Below, in pieces: positions 17,540 to 24,623 of a stretch of 64,000 nt of DNA. The DNA is from Pedobacter helvus. GTDB taxonomy: Bacteria; Bacteroidota; Bacteroidia; Sphingobacteriales; Sphingobacteriaceae. Location: assembly GCF_005925325.1 (NCBI RefSeq), contig NZ_SRMP01000004.1, positions 186,001 to 250,000 on the forward strand. Direction: 5' to 3'. The position numbers and the translations under genes are program-made. Every line of letters begins with the position of its first letter. Within the stretch, counting starts at the first letter, position 1. The notes under the pieces were generated by a model. That model saw only the letters and a list, made by a program, of their open reading frames with translations, had not been told where the DNA came from and ran no database searches.

Positions 17540-19954
17540 TTAACTGCCTACTGCTATACTGCGAAGCCCATTCCTCTTTGCAAAATACCTTGTAGCCAAG
17601 CTGGTAAAACTGATAATGGTAATGGTGCTTATTGGCATTAAAATAGCTGCAACCAGTGGATACAAAGTGCCTTGTACGGCGTAGTACACACCAATTAAAT
17701 TATAAGAAGTAGCTATAGCAAAGCTGATCTTTATCGTTGTCAATCCATCTTTGCTTAATTGGATAAAATTCGGCAACAAGCTTAGCGAATTACCACTCAT
17801 GATCGCATCGCATCCAGGTGTGAAGTTGTTGATATTATCTGTAATGGCTACACCGAAATTTGCTTGTTTTAATGCTCCAGCATCGTTCAAACCATCACCC
17901 AACATCATCACCTTTTTATTGCGAGCCTGCAAAGATTTAATGGCTTCCAACTTTTGCAGCGGACTTTGGTTAAAGAGAATAGTTGTAGATGGCTTGAAAA
18001 CTGACTTCAGCATTTGCTCGTCTTTGTTGGTATCTCCAGAAAGCACTTTCAAATCATAATCTTCATTTAGATGATTGATCAAAGGCGTAATGCCTTCTCG
18101 CCATTGTTGATCTACCGAAAAGCAGCCTTTATACATTTCATCTATCATGATATGTACACCGCCATTCTCTTTGCTTACAACGCTCTCCACTACAAACGGT
18201 AAACCTCGCTTACTTCCGGCGTAAACCATGCGACCATTCACCTGCCCCATAATCCCCTTACCTACCACTTCGTTATATTTAGCAATTGCGTAAATTTTAA
18301 TCGGGTTTAAAGCCTTTAACACTTGTCTACTTAGTGGATGCGAAGAATTGTAAAGCAAGGACGCTACTAGTAATTTCTCTCCTGGAGTTAAACTACCCTC
18401 GAAACGGATTTCAGAATTGTGGGTACTGGTCAGTGTTCCTGTTTTATCAAAAACTATGGTATCCAAATCTGCCAATTGCTCTACAGCATCGGTGTTTTTT
18501 ACATAGAAACCTCTTTTATCGAACACTGAAAGGATGGCCGAAAGCGTAAAAGGAGTACTTAAAGCCAACACACAAGGACAAGCCACAATCACTACAGCTG
18601 TAAATGCCGACCATGCTTTGGCGCTATCCCCGATCCACAACCAAAACCCCGTAGCTGCAAAGGCAATTACAAAAACACCTATACTGAAGTACTTGGCAAT
18701 GCTGTCATTAAAGTTTTTTTTCTTGAAATCGGCTTTGTAGAACTCTTTGTTCCATAAACCTGTTAGGTAACTTTGCGAAGCCGGCTTTACTACTTCGAGC
18801 TCAATGGCTTCTCCCATTTGCCTTCCGCCAGCATAAACGATTTCACCCAAAACCTTTTGCTGAGGCTCGGCTTCGCCAGTTACAAAACTCATGTCCAACC
18901 AAGCATCTCCCTTCATTAAGATGGCATCGGCTGGCACAAGTTCGCCATTGCGTATCAATAGCCGATCCCCAACGGCGATTTCGCTAATGGCTACCGGTTT
19001 TTCCCGGTTATCTTTAATGGTGGTAATTGCAATGGGGAAATAAGAGCGATAATCTCTATCGAATGAAATATGGTGATAAGTACGTTGTTTAACCCACTTG
19101 CCCATCAGCAACAGGAACACCAATCCTGTTAAGGTATCACCAAAACCAGGTCCATCATTAAAAATGGTAGAAATAGCGGTACGAACAAACAATACCGCTA
19201 TAATGAGGGCAAGCGGTGTATCTAGATTAACATGCTTTTGTTTTAAGCTGGCAATTGCCGATGTAAAATATTCTCTTGCACAATAAAAAGTAACAGGAAT
19301 GCAAAACGCTAGGTTTAACCAGGCAAACAAGTATTGAAATTCCTTTTCTAATGCCGACAGACCAAAATACTCTGGAAAACTGAACAACATCACATTACCC
19401 ATACAAAAACCTGCAATGGCAATCTTCCAAATCAACTGTTTATTGACCGAATTCCCTTTTTCTTTAACTATGTCCTGTAAGCTAATCAGAGGCTCGTAAC
19501 CAATTTGGTTCAGCACCTCTACCACCTGTCGCAAAGAAACTTTTTCGTGTTTATAACTGATGGTCACTTCTTTTTTCAAGAAATCAATACGTGAGCTAAA
19601 TATAGCAGGATTGATTTTGTACAGATGCTCCAACAACCAAATGCAAGAACTGCAATGAACGGCTGGAATGTAAAAGGTAACTATAGAGTTTTCTTTGTCT
19701 TTGTAATTGATGAGCTGCGTAATGATGGTTGGCTCATCTAAATATTCGAAATGTCCATCGTCTTTTATGCGTTGCCCGGGAGTATCATTGTATGCGTAGT
19801 AGCTGCACATATTGTTTTCAGATAAAATCTGATACACACTTTGGCAGCCTACACAGCAAAAATCTTTATCGTCGTAGCTTAATTTAACGGCGGGTAATTT
19901 ATCGCCGCAGTGGTAACAAACTGAACTTTGATGGGTGATTGTCGAATTGCTCAT
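17540..19954 (-). CDS. ccoI: Copper-exporting P-type ATPase CcoI (FixI-like)
   Basis: An 804-residue P1B-type ATPase. The N-terminus has a Cys-rich zinc-ribbon-like domain (C13-x2-C16, CCVGC at about 33-37) and a metal-binding domain with C101-SS-C104. About eight membrane helices follow, with ACPCVLAL (CPC near 460) in the membrane and the phosphorylation motif DKTGTLT near 500. A late MLGDGLNDAGAL motif marks the hinge. Placement upstream of ccoS and ccoNO indicates CcoI, which delivers copper for the CuB centre of the oxidase. The extended N-terminus is typical of Bacteroidota CcoI. Confidence 0.93.
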   Translation of the reverse strand: MSNSTITHQSSVCYHCGDKLPAVKLSYDDKDFCCVGCQSVYQILSENNMCSYYAYNDTPGQRIKDDGHFEYLDEPTIITQLINYKDKENSIVTFYIPAVHCSSCIWLLEHLYKINPAIFSSRIDFLKKEVTISYKHEKVSLRQVVEVLNQIGYEPLISLQDIVKEKGNSVNKQLIWKIAIAGFCMGNVMLFSFPEYFGLSALEKEFQYLFAWLNLAFCIPVTFYCAREYFTSAIASLKQKHVNLDTPLALIIAVLFVRTAISTIFNDGPGFGDTLTGLVFLLLMGKWVKQRTYHHISFDRDYRSYFPIAITTIKDNREKPVAISEIAVGDRLLIRNGELVPADAILMKGDAWLDMSFVTGEAEPQQKVLGEIVYAGGRQMGEAIELEVVKPASQSYLTGLWNKEFYKADFKKKNFNDSIAKYFSIGVFVIAFAATGFWLWIGDSAKAWSAFTAVVIVACPCVLALSTPFTLSAILSVFDKRGFYVKNTDAVEQLADLDTIVFDKTGTLTSTHNSEIRFEGSLTPGEKLLVASLLYNSSHPLSRQVLKALNPIKIYAIAKYNEVVGKGIMGQVNGRMVYAGSKRGLPFVVESVVSKENGGVHIMIDEMYKGCFSVDQQWREGITPLINHLNEDYDLKVLSGDTNKDEQMLKSVFKPSTTILFNQSPLQKLEAIKSLQARNKKVMMLGDGLNDAGALKQANFGVAITDNINNFTPGCDAIMSGNSLSLLPNFIQLSKDGLTTIKISFAIATSYNLIGVYYAVQGTLYPLVAAILMPISTITIISFTSLATRYFAKRNGLRSIAVGS

Positions 19955-19984
19955 CGTTTGATTTTTTACTTGTTGTTCTGAATT

Positions 19985-20056
19985 CTGTCATCCTGAGTAA
20001 AACGAAGGATCTATTTTATCAACTTTACAGATGTCTCGTTTACCTCGACATGACAG
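19985..20056. repeat. Palindromic REP-like element
   Basis: The left arm CTGTCATCCTGAGTAAAACG and the right arm ending CTCGACATGACAG are imperfect reverse complements over about 28 bp each. The CATCCTGAG...ACGAAGGATCT arm is a sequence commonly interspersed in Bacteroidota genomes, recognised from memory. It sits between hemN and ccoI. Confidence 0.65.
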
Positions 20057-20061
20057 CAGTA

Positions 20062-21408
20062 TTATATCGCCGCACTAAACAACTGGGTTTGTGGTTGTTT
20101 TTGCCACAGCCTCTCGTCGAGGGCCATACATACATTACGTAAGAATGATTTACCTAATGGTCGTATTTTCACTTCCCTATTTCTGATGACAACTAGCCTA
20201 TCATTAATCATAGGCCGCAAACGCTCAATCACTTCTTCTGGAATATCTTCAGTAAAACAAGTATTGTTTTGGCACATTAAATCGAGGATATGCTTCCTGA
20301 TGTACAGATCTTCATCGGTTAACGAATGACCTTTTTGTACAGCTAAATTTTCGGAAACAATAAGATTTTTATATTCTTCTACGGTTTTAGCATTTTGCGC
20401 AAAGGCAGTACCGCAATCACTGATAGCTGATACTCCTAAACCCAGCAAAATATGCGTATGCTGATCGGTATAGCCCATAAAATTACGATGTAGTTTACCC
20501 TGCTCGTTAGCAACGTAAAGGCTGTCAGTTTTCAAGGCAAAATGATCCATTCCGATTTCTTCATAACCTGCGCTAACTAACATTTCTCTACCTTTTGAAT
20601 ATAAGGCAAATTTTTCGTCACCTTGCGGAATATCGCTCTCAGTAAAATGACGCTGACCAGCTTTGATCCATGGCACGTGAGCATAACTGTAAAATGCAAT
20701 GCGATCTGGTTTGATGGCAATAGTTTCTTCTATTGTTTCGGTTAACCCAGTGATATTTTGTCCGGGCAAGCCATAAATCAAATCGAAATTGATGGATAGA
20801 TAACCTAGCTCACGAGCTAATTTTGTTATTTGCTCTACTTGTGCTGGCGTTTGGTAACGATTGATCATGAACTGTACTTTCGGATCAAAATCCTGAATGC
20901 CTAAACTCAATCTCTTGAAACCTAAATTGCGTAGCGTTTGTAAATGTTCGAAAGTAGTATTATCGGGATGGCCTTCGAAAGAACAAGCAGCATCTTCATC
21001 GAATTGAGCAGCACCTGCAATAGTTCTCAGTAGCTGCTTCAGATTAGCTGCACTGAAGAATGTTGGCGTACCCCCGCCTAAGTGAATTTCTTTGATTTTC
21101 GGTAGCTCGCCCAACAAGGAACAGTACATTTTCCATTCCTTCAACAAAGCATCAATATAAGGCAATTCTGCCCCGTGATTTTTAGTGATGCGAGTATTGC
21201 AGCCGCAATAGGTACACAGGCTTTCGCAAAATGGCAAGTGAATGTAAAGACTAATCCCTTCATCCTTATACTGACAATAAGCTTCTACTAATCGGCTTTT
21301 CCATTGCGTGGCATCAAAATTTTGACTATCCCAATAAGGCACAGTCGGATAGCTAGTGTATCTTGGCGCAGCGATATTGTATTTACGTAAAAGTTCGGCG
21401 GCTTCCAT
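20062..21408 (-). CDS. hemN: Oxygen-independent coproporphyrinogen III oxidase
   Basis: A 448-residue radical SAM enzyme that makes protoporphyrinogen IX without oxygen. The cluster motif is CESLCTYCGCN (C-x3-C-x2-C-x-C) near residue 57, preceded by SLYIHLPFC. Other landmarks are the GGGTP motif (HLGGGTPTF) and the C-terminal GLGVSAISD region. I start it at the ATG at 21408, whose A is shared with the TAA stop of the upstream gene (TAATG); an earlier in-frame ATG at 21441 would overlap more. HemN next to cbb3 genes fits haem supply under low oxygen. Confidence 0.95.
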   Translation of the reverse strand: MEAAELLRKYNIAAPRYTSYPTVPYWDSQNFDATQWKSRLVEAYCQYKDEGISLYIHLPFCESLCTYCGCNTRITKNHGAELPYIDALLKEWKMYCSLLGELPKIKEIHLGGGTPTFFSAANLKQLLRTIAGAAQFDEDAACSFEGHPDNTTFEHLQTLRNLGFKRLSLGIQDFDPKVQFMINRYQTPAQVEQITKLARELGYLSINFDLIYGLPGQNITGLTETIEETIAIKPDRIAFYSYAHVPWIKAGQRHFTESDIPQGDEKFALYSKGREMLVSAGYEEIGMDHFALKTDSLYVANEQGKLHRNFMGYTDQHTHILLGLGVSAISDCGTAFAQNAKTVEEYKNLIVSENLAVQKGHSLTDEDLYIRKHILDLMCQNNTCFTEDIPEEVIERLRPMINDRLVVIRNREVKIRPLGKSFLRNVCMALDERLWQKQPQTQLFSAAI

Positions 21409-21842
21409 TACTTTCCCTCCTCTTTCACTGCTTTTGCACAATCATTCGGGCAGCAACAGGCCTTACCTACACATTTACCGGCGGCCCAGTTGTCCAAATT
21501 TTTAACTACCTGCTGCATGCGAGGCATTACTACATCTTCACCTTGTGTAAATGGAACGTTCGCAATTTTAAATCCAGCAATTCCGGCTGCTTTCAAATCA
21601 ATATGATTGGTTTCGAAAGATGAAGTAGCGATATACTTAATACCCAATGCCTTTAAACCTACAATTAGCTCTGCATTCAACGGATCTTCATTAAATACAA
21701 TCAAAACCTCTTTCCCCTGCGCAAACGGCATTGTCTCCACACTCAAACTATTAGCGATAATAGTAATGTCATGCTTTTTATGATTGGCTAAAACCAAACA
21801 CTCTTTCTCTTCTGCTTTAATATTGTAAGCGATAGCTTTCAT
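21408..21842 (-). CDS. Truncated D-2-hydroxyacid dehydrogenase-like protein with Cys-rich tail
   Basis: These 144 residues resemble the N-terminal half-domain of D-lactate dehydrogenases (MKAIAYNIKAEEKE, then ANHKKHDITIIANSLS and GIKYIATSSFETNHIDL). They then jump to the family's C-terminal end (about 107-118), so the whole NAD-binding domain is missing. After that comes a tail, GKCVGKACCCPNDCAKAVKE, with five cysteines in 13 residues. It cannot be a working dehydrogenase as seen. It is translationally coupled to hemN (TAATG) and has a CRP/FNR-like palindrome upstream. The Cys cluster suggests metal, Fe-S or haem-related binding. Function unknown. Confidence 0.8.
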   Translation of the reverse strand: MKAIAYNIKAEEKECLVLANHKKHDITIIANSLSVETMPFAQGKEVLIVFNEDPLNAELIVGLKALGIKYIATSSFETNHIDLKAAGIAGFKIANVPFTQGEDVVMPRMQQVVKNLDNWAAGKCVGKACCCPNDCAKAVKEEGK

Positions 21843-21947
21843 TTGTTAGCTTTTATTGTTCTTTTGGTTAGTTAGGAAGGCCTCAATTAAAAAATACACT
21901 TGGCATATTTTAATCATCATTGGTTTATCCGTTCTAATTATGTTTCA

Positions 21948-21955
21948 CAAAACTA
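21948..21955 (-). promoter_or_regulatory. Possible -7 box for the Cys-tail gene and hemN
   Basis: On the minus strand this reads TAGTTTTG, fitting TAnnTTTG, about 106 bp upstream of the start at 21842. No clear -33 TTTG was found. The palindrome at 22000-22013 would then be centred roughly 60 bp upstream of the transcription start. Confidence 0.35.
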
Positions 21956-21999
21956 ACTGGCAATGCTACCTTAAGAGTTGAGCGTAGTTATCCAAAAAA

Positions 22000-22013
22000 G
22001 TGATATTCGTCAC
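22000..22013. promoter_or_regulatory. CRP/FNR-like palindrome upstream of the Cys-tail gene and hemN
   Basis: GTGATATTCGTCAC is a perfect GTGA-N6-TCAC CRP half-site pair and differs from the FNR core TGAT-N4-ATCA at one position. It lies in the 282-bp space upstream of the hemN pair, whose homologues are classic FNR/FixK targets. Confidence 0.5.
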
Positions 22014-22071
22014 AATTAAAAATTGAGAATGGGAAAAAGTAGATACAATAGAAATAGCTATTTTTTTTCAT

Positions 22072-22103
22072 AAAAAAAGCGGATAACTGTGGTTATCCGC
22101 TTT
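22072..22103 (-). terminator. Rho-independent terminator for the Spy-like gene
   Basis: On the minus strand the stem AAAGCGGATAAC pairs with GTTATCCGCTTT around a short loop and is followed by TTTTTTT. It ends the transcript from 22484-22125. Confidence 0.85.
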
Positions 22104-22124
22104 CTATTTCTAAACTACTAAAGA

Positions 22125-22484
22125 TCAATTTCCATTGGCTGCTTTCGCTTCTTCCTTTAGCTTATTATTGATGTCTTGTACTTTTTTACGTTGCTCTTCA
22201 GTTAAAAGCGCATTCATTGCTTCATTTCTATCTTTTACGATGACTTTAATCGCAGTTTTTTTTGCCTTTTCATCTAATGCCGCGTCTGCTTCAATTTTAG
22301 CTTTCTTTTCTGATGCTTCCTTTTTTATTGTTGTAATTTTCTTAATCTGGTCTACATCACATCCAATTTCGGCAAGGGAAGTTTTGCTCCATCCAAAAGA
22401 AGTTGCTTTTTTGGGTACATCTTGTGCCTTTACCAATACTACCGCAAAACACGCTATAAATAGCGTAAATAATAACTTTTTCAT
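22125..22484 (-). CDS. Small secreted helical protein, Spy/CpxP-like
   Basis: The 119-residue protein has a clear signal peptide (MKKLLFTLFIACFAVVLVKAQ). The mature part is almost wholly charged helix, rich in Lys, Ala and Glu. It ends with LLTEEQRKKVQDI, which resembles the LTxxQ motif of Spy/CpxP-type periplasmic chaperone proteins. One Cys (about 42) is present. It is monocistronic with its own terminator. The family assignment is tentative; an envelope stress role is inference. Confidence 0.7.
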   Translation of the reverse strand: MKKLLFTLFIACFAVVLVKAQDVPKKATSFGWSKTSLAEIGCDVDQIKKITTIKKEASEKKAKIEADAALDEKAKKTAIKVIVKDRNEAMNALLTEEQRKKVQDINNKLKEEAKAANGN

Positions 22485-22564
22485 TTCTGTTTATATTTAG
22501 AATAATAAATCTAATACATTTCTAATGATATTCCCAAAGCTTCAAAAATATTTTAAAATAAAAA

Positions 22565-22579
22565 CTACTAATTTAGTAG
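22565..22579. promoter_or_regulatory. Palindrome CTACT-N5-AGTAG upstream of the ECF sigma locus
   Basis: CTACTAATTTAGTAG is a near-perfect inverted repeat about 8 bp before a -7-like TATATTTG at 22587-22594. Its position across the expected -33 region would suit an operator, but this is speculative. Confidence 0.3.
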
Positions 22580-22599
22580 ACTTTATTATATTTGCATCA

Positions 22600-22626
22600 A
22601 TGTTCATACAATTTATATTTGGTTGA
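22600..22626 (+). CDS. Possible 8-residue leader ORF before a terminator-like hairpin
   Basis: ATG at 22600 opens MFIQFIFG and stops at 22624-22626, immediately before the hairpin at 22628-22657. A -7-like TATATTTG lies at 22587-22594, so a transcript would start almost at this ATG. It may be chance; the arrangement resembles a short leader with an early terminator. Confidence 0.2.
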   Translation: MFIQFIFG

Positions 22627-22627
22627 A

Positions 22628-22660
22628 AAAACGGCAGCTTGGATGAGTTGCCGTTTTTCT
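22628..22660 (+). terminator. Terminator-like hairpin upstream of the ECF sigma gene
   Basis: AAAACGGCA pairs with TGCCGTTTT; the loop holds CTTGGATGAG and a TTCTTTTG tract follows. It stands between a candidate promoter at about 22590 and the sigma gene at 22756, so it could limit read-through. The loop shares TGGATG with the hairpin at 32668-32699. Confidence 0.55.
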
Positions 22661-22755
22661 TTTGTTTCTACATTTCAAAACCCGCTCTAAATTGCCTTAG
22701 ACTTTGATATCAAAAAAAATTATTGCCATCTTAGTGAAAAATTTGATCTTTTAAA

Positions 22756-23349
22756 TTGTCAACTTACCACTTATCGGAAGAAGTTTATTTGACACGGCTC
22801 ATCAATGCCGATAGAGAAGCCTTTGCTTTTTTTTACGAAAAGTACAGTCCTGTATTGTACCAAAAGCTCAATAAGATGGTAAAAATTGTTGAAGTTGCCG
22901 ATGAACTTTTGCAAGACGTTTTCTTAAAAGTCTGGATCAAGAAAGATACGATAGATCCAGAAAAGTCTTTTAAAGCTTGGTTATATACCATCGCTCAAAA
23001 TACGGTTTACGATTATTACAGAAAACTTGCACAAGATAAGAAGATGCAAGACCACTTAATTCATACCTTTACAACGTTTTACAATCAAACAGAAGATTAT
23101 ATCTACAATAAGGAGCGTGCTGCCGTATTAAATGAAGCAATAGCACAATTACCTCCACAACGTAGAGAAATTTTTAGGCTCTGCAAATTAGAAGAGAAAT
23201 CTTATAAAGAAGTGGCAGAACAGTTAAACATCAGTGTTTCTACGGTCAGTAACCAGTTGGTGCATGCCACCAAAGCCGTAAAAGACCATGTGTTCTTCCA
23301 CTCTAAAGAATTCCTCGTTTTTGCGATTGCATTATATCTAAAGAACTAG
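22756..23349 (+). CDS. ECF RNA polymerase sigma factor (FecI-like)
   Basis: The 197-residue sigma-70 family protein has region 2 at about 15-80 (ADREAFAFFYEKYSPVLYQ, then ELLQDVFLKVWIKK) and region 4 at about 125-180 (AIAQLPPQRREIFRLC and a helix-turn-helix EVAEQLNISVSTVSNQL). The start is a TTG; no upstream ATG is in frame. The C-terminal hydrophobic end (FLVFAIALYL) is typical of Bacteroidota ECF factors of uptake loci. FecR and SusC follow on the same strand, so this sigma probably drives the SusCD operon on a surface signal. Confidence 0.92.
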   Translation: MSTYHLSEEVYLTRLINADREAFAFFYEKYSPVLYQKLNKMVKIVEVADELLQDVFLKVWIKKDTIDPEKSFKAWLYTIAQNTVYDYYRKLAQDKKMQDHLIHTFTTFYNQTEDYIYNKERAAVLNEAIAQLPPQRREIFRLCKLEEKSYKEVAEQLNISVSTVSNQLVHATKAVKDHVFFHSKEFLVFAIALYLKN

Positions 23350-23448
23350 CTCCCAAAGCAACGTCTAAACCAAATTTTTAAAAAAAATGCATTTTTTTTA
23401 GACATACGATAGTGTGTTTCTAAATCTCATGCGTATAGGTTTATAAGT

Positions 23449-24573
23449 ATGGAGCAAAAACCAGATTTCGGGATTTTATTTGACAGGTATTTAAATAACC
23501 AGGCAACCGCTAAAGATCTTCAATCTTTATTTAAAGATATGGATCAGATGAGTGGGGAAAGCTTGCATAATCATATCGGCAAAGAGCTCCTATCGGAAGA
23601 ACCGACTAACACCGCTCATCCAGCTCACCTGAAAGAGCTTTTTGCAAAAATTGAAGCACAAATAGAAGAAAAGCCAAAAACCAAAGTGTTAAAAATAAAC
23701 ACTTGGTACAAAGCTGCTGCAATTGCTACGGTTATTTCTGGTTTAACCTACTTAACTTTTTACAACAACGTTGATAAACAGCAGATTGTTCCAGGTAGTA
23801 GTAAAGCGGTTTTGATCATAAACAACGAAGAAACTCTACTGGATAACAATAATACTGCTCACTTCTCTCCTGCTGCGGCTGTTTCAGTTACTACTGCGGC
23901 CGATGGAACTATTACCTACAAACAAACATCAAGCGATACTACTGGCCTCTCTACCCTACATGCAGTAAACACTCCCGCTGGTGGTTTTTATAAAATTACG
24001 CTGGGAGACGGCACACAAGTATATCTTAACTCAAAATCTACCTTAGAATTTCCAGTTGGATTTTACGGTGCCGAAAGACACGTAAAACTAACCGGCGAAG
24101 CATACTTTAAAGTGGCTAAAAATAAACAAATGCCGTTTATTGTTTCTGTTGGAGAAACTGATGTAAAAGTTTTAGGTACAGAATTCGTCATAAATAGCTT
24201 TGGCAAACAAACAAAAACTACCCTTTTCGAAGGTAGTGTACAACTCAACTCTCTAGCTAACCACAAAATTCTCGCTCCCGGACAGGAAGGATTATCTGAC
24301 CGAAATGGCATTCTCATTAATCAAGCTGATACCGCTGCTGCCAAAGCATGGATCAATGGCTTGTTTGTTTTCAACGATCAATCTCTAACAGACGTGCTAC
24401 ATGAGCTTTCTCGCTGGTACGATTTTACCTTCGACGAGAACAACATCCCCAACAAACGCTTATATATAAGACTAAATAGAAATACTGCCTTTAATGATGT
24501 ACTACAAATGTTGTACACCACCACAGGACTAAAATTTAAAGTAGAAGAAAGGAGGCTAAGCATAGAAAATTAA
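23449..24573 (+). CDS. FecR-domain anti-sigma factor
   Basis: A 374-residue single-span membrane protein. The cytoplasmic N-terminal part (about 1-83) should hold the sigma. A membrane helix follows at about 84-105 (KAAAIATVISGLTYLTF), then the FecR domain at about 170-270 (NTPAGGFYKITLGDGTQVYL, TGEAYFKVAKN) and a DUF4974-like C-terminal domain (about 300-370, FVFNDQSLTDVLHELSRWYD). It relays the signal from the STN domain of the SusC protein to the ECF sigma. It lies between the two, with short spacings of 99 and 50 bp. Confidence 0.93.
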   Translation: MEQKPDFGILFDRYLNNQATAKDLQSLFKDMDQMSGESLHNHIGKELLSEEPTNTAHPAHLKELFAKIEAQIEEKPKTKVLKINTWYKAAAIATVISGLTYLTFYNNVDKQQIVPGSSKAVLIINNEETLLDNNNTAHFSPAAAVSVTTAADGTITYKQTSSDTTGLSTLHAVNTPAGGFYKITLGDGTQVYLNSKSTLEFPVGFYGAERHVKLTGEAYFKVAKNKQMPFIVSVGETDVKVLGTEFVINSFGKQTKTTLFEGSVQLNSLANHKILAPGQEGLSDRNGILINQADTAAAKAWINGLFVFNDQSLTDVLHELSRWYDFTFDENNIPNKRLYIRLNRNTAFNDVLQMLYTTTGLKFKVEERRLSIEN

Positions 24574-24623
24574 TAAATGCGCTCCAAACAAAAACTATTT
24601 TATAATCAACTAACTAACCCTTA

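Noticed and set aside
21408..21842. Cys-tail gene as a sequencing-induced truncation of a dehydrogenase
   Set aside because: The C-terminal family end is present in the same frame after a clean internal loss, and the stop is coupled to hemN, so a random frameshift is unlikely.
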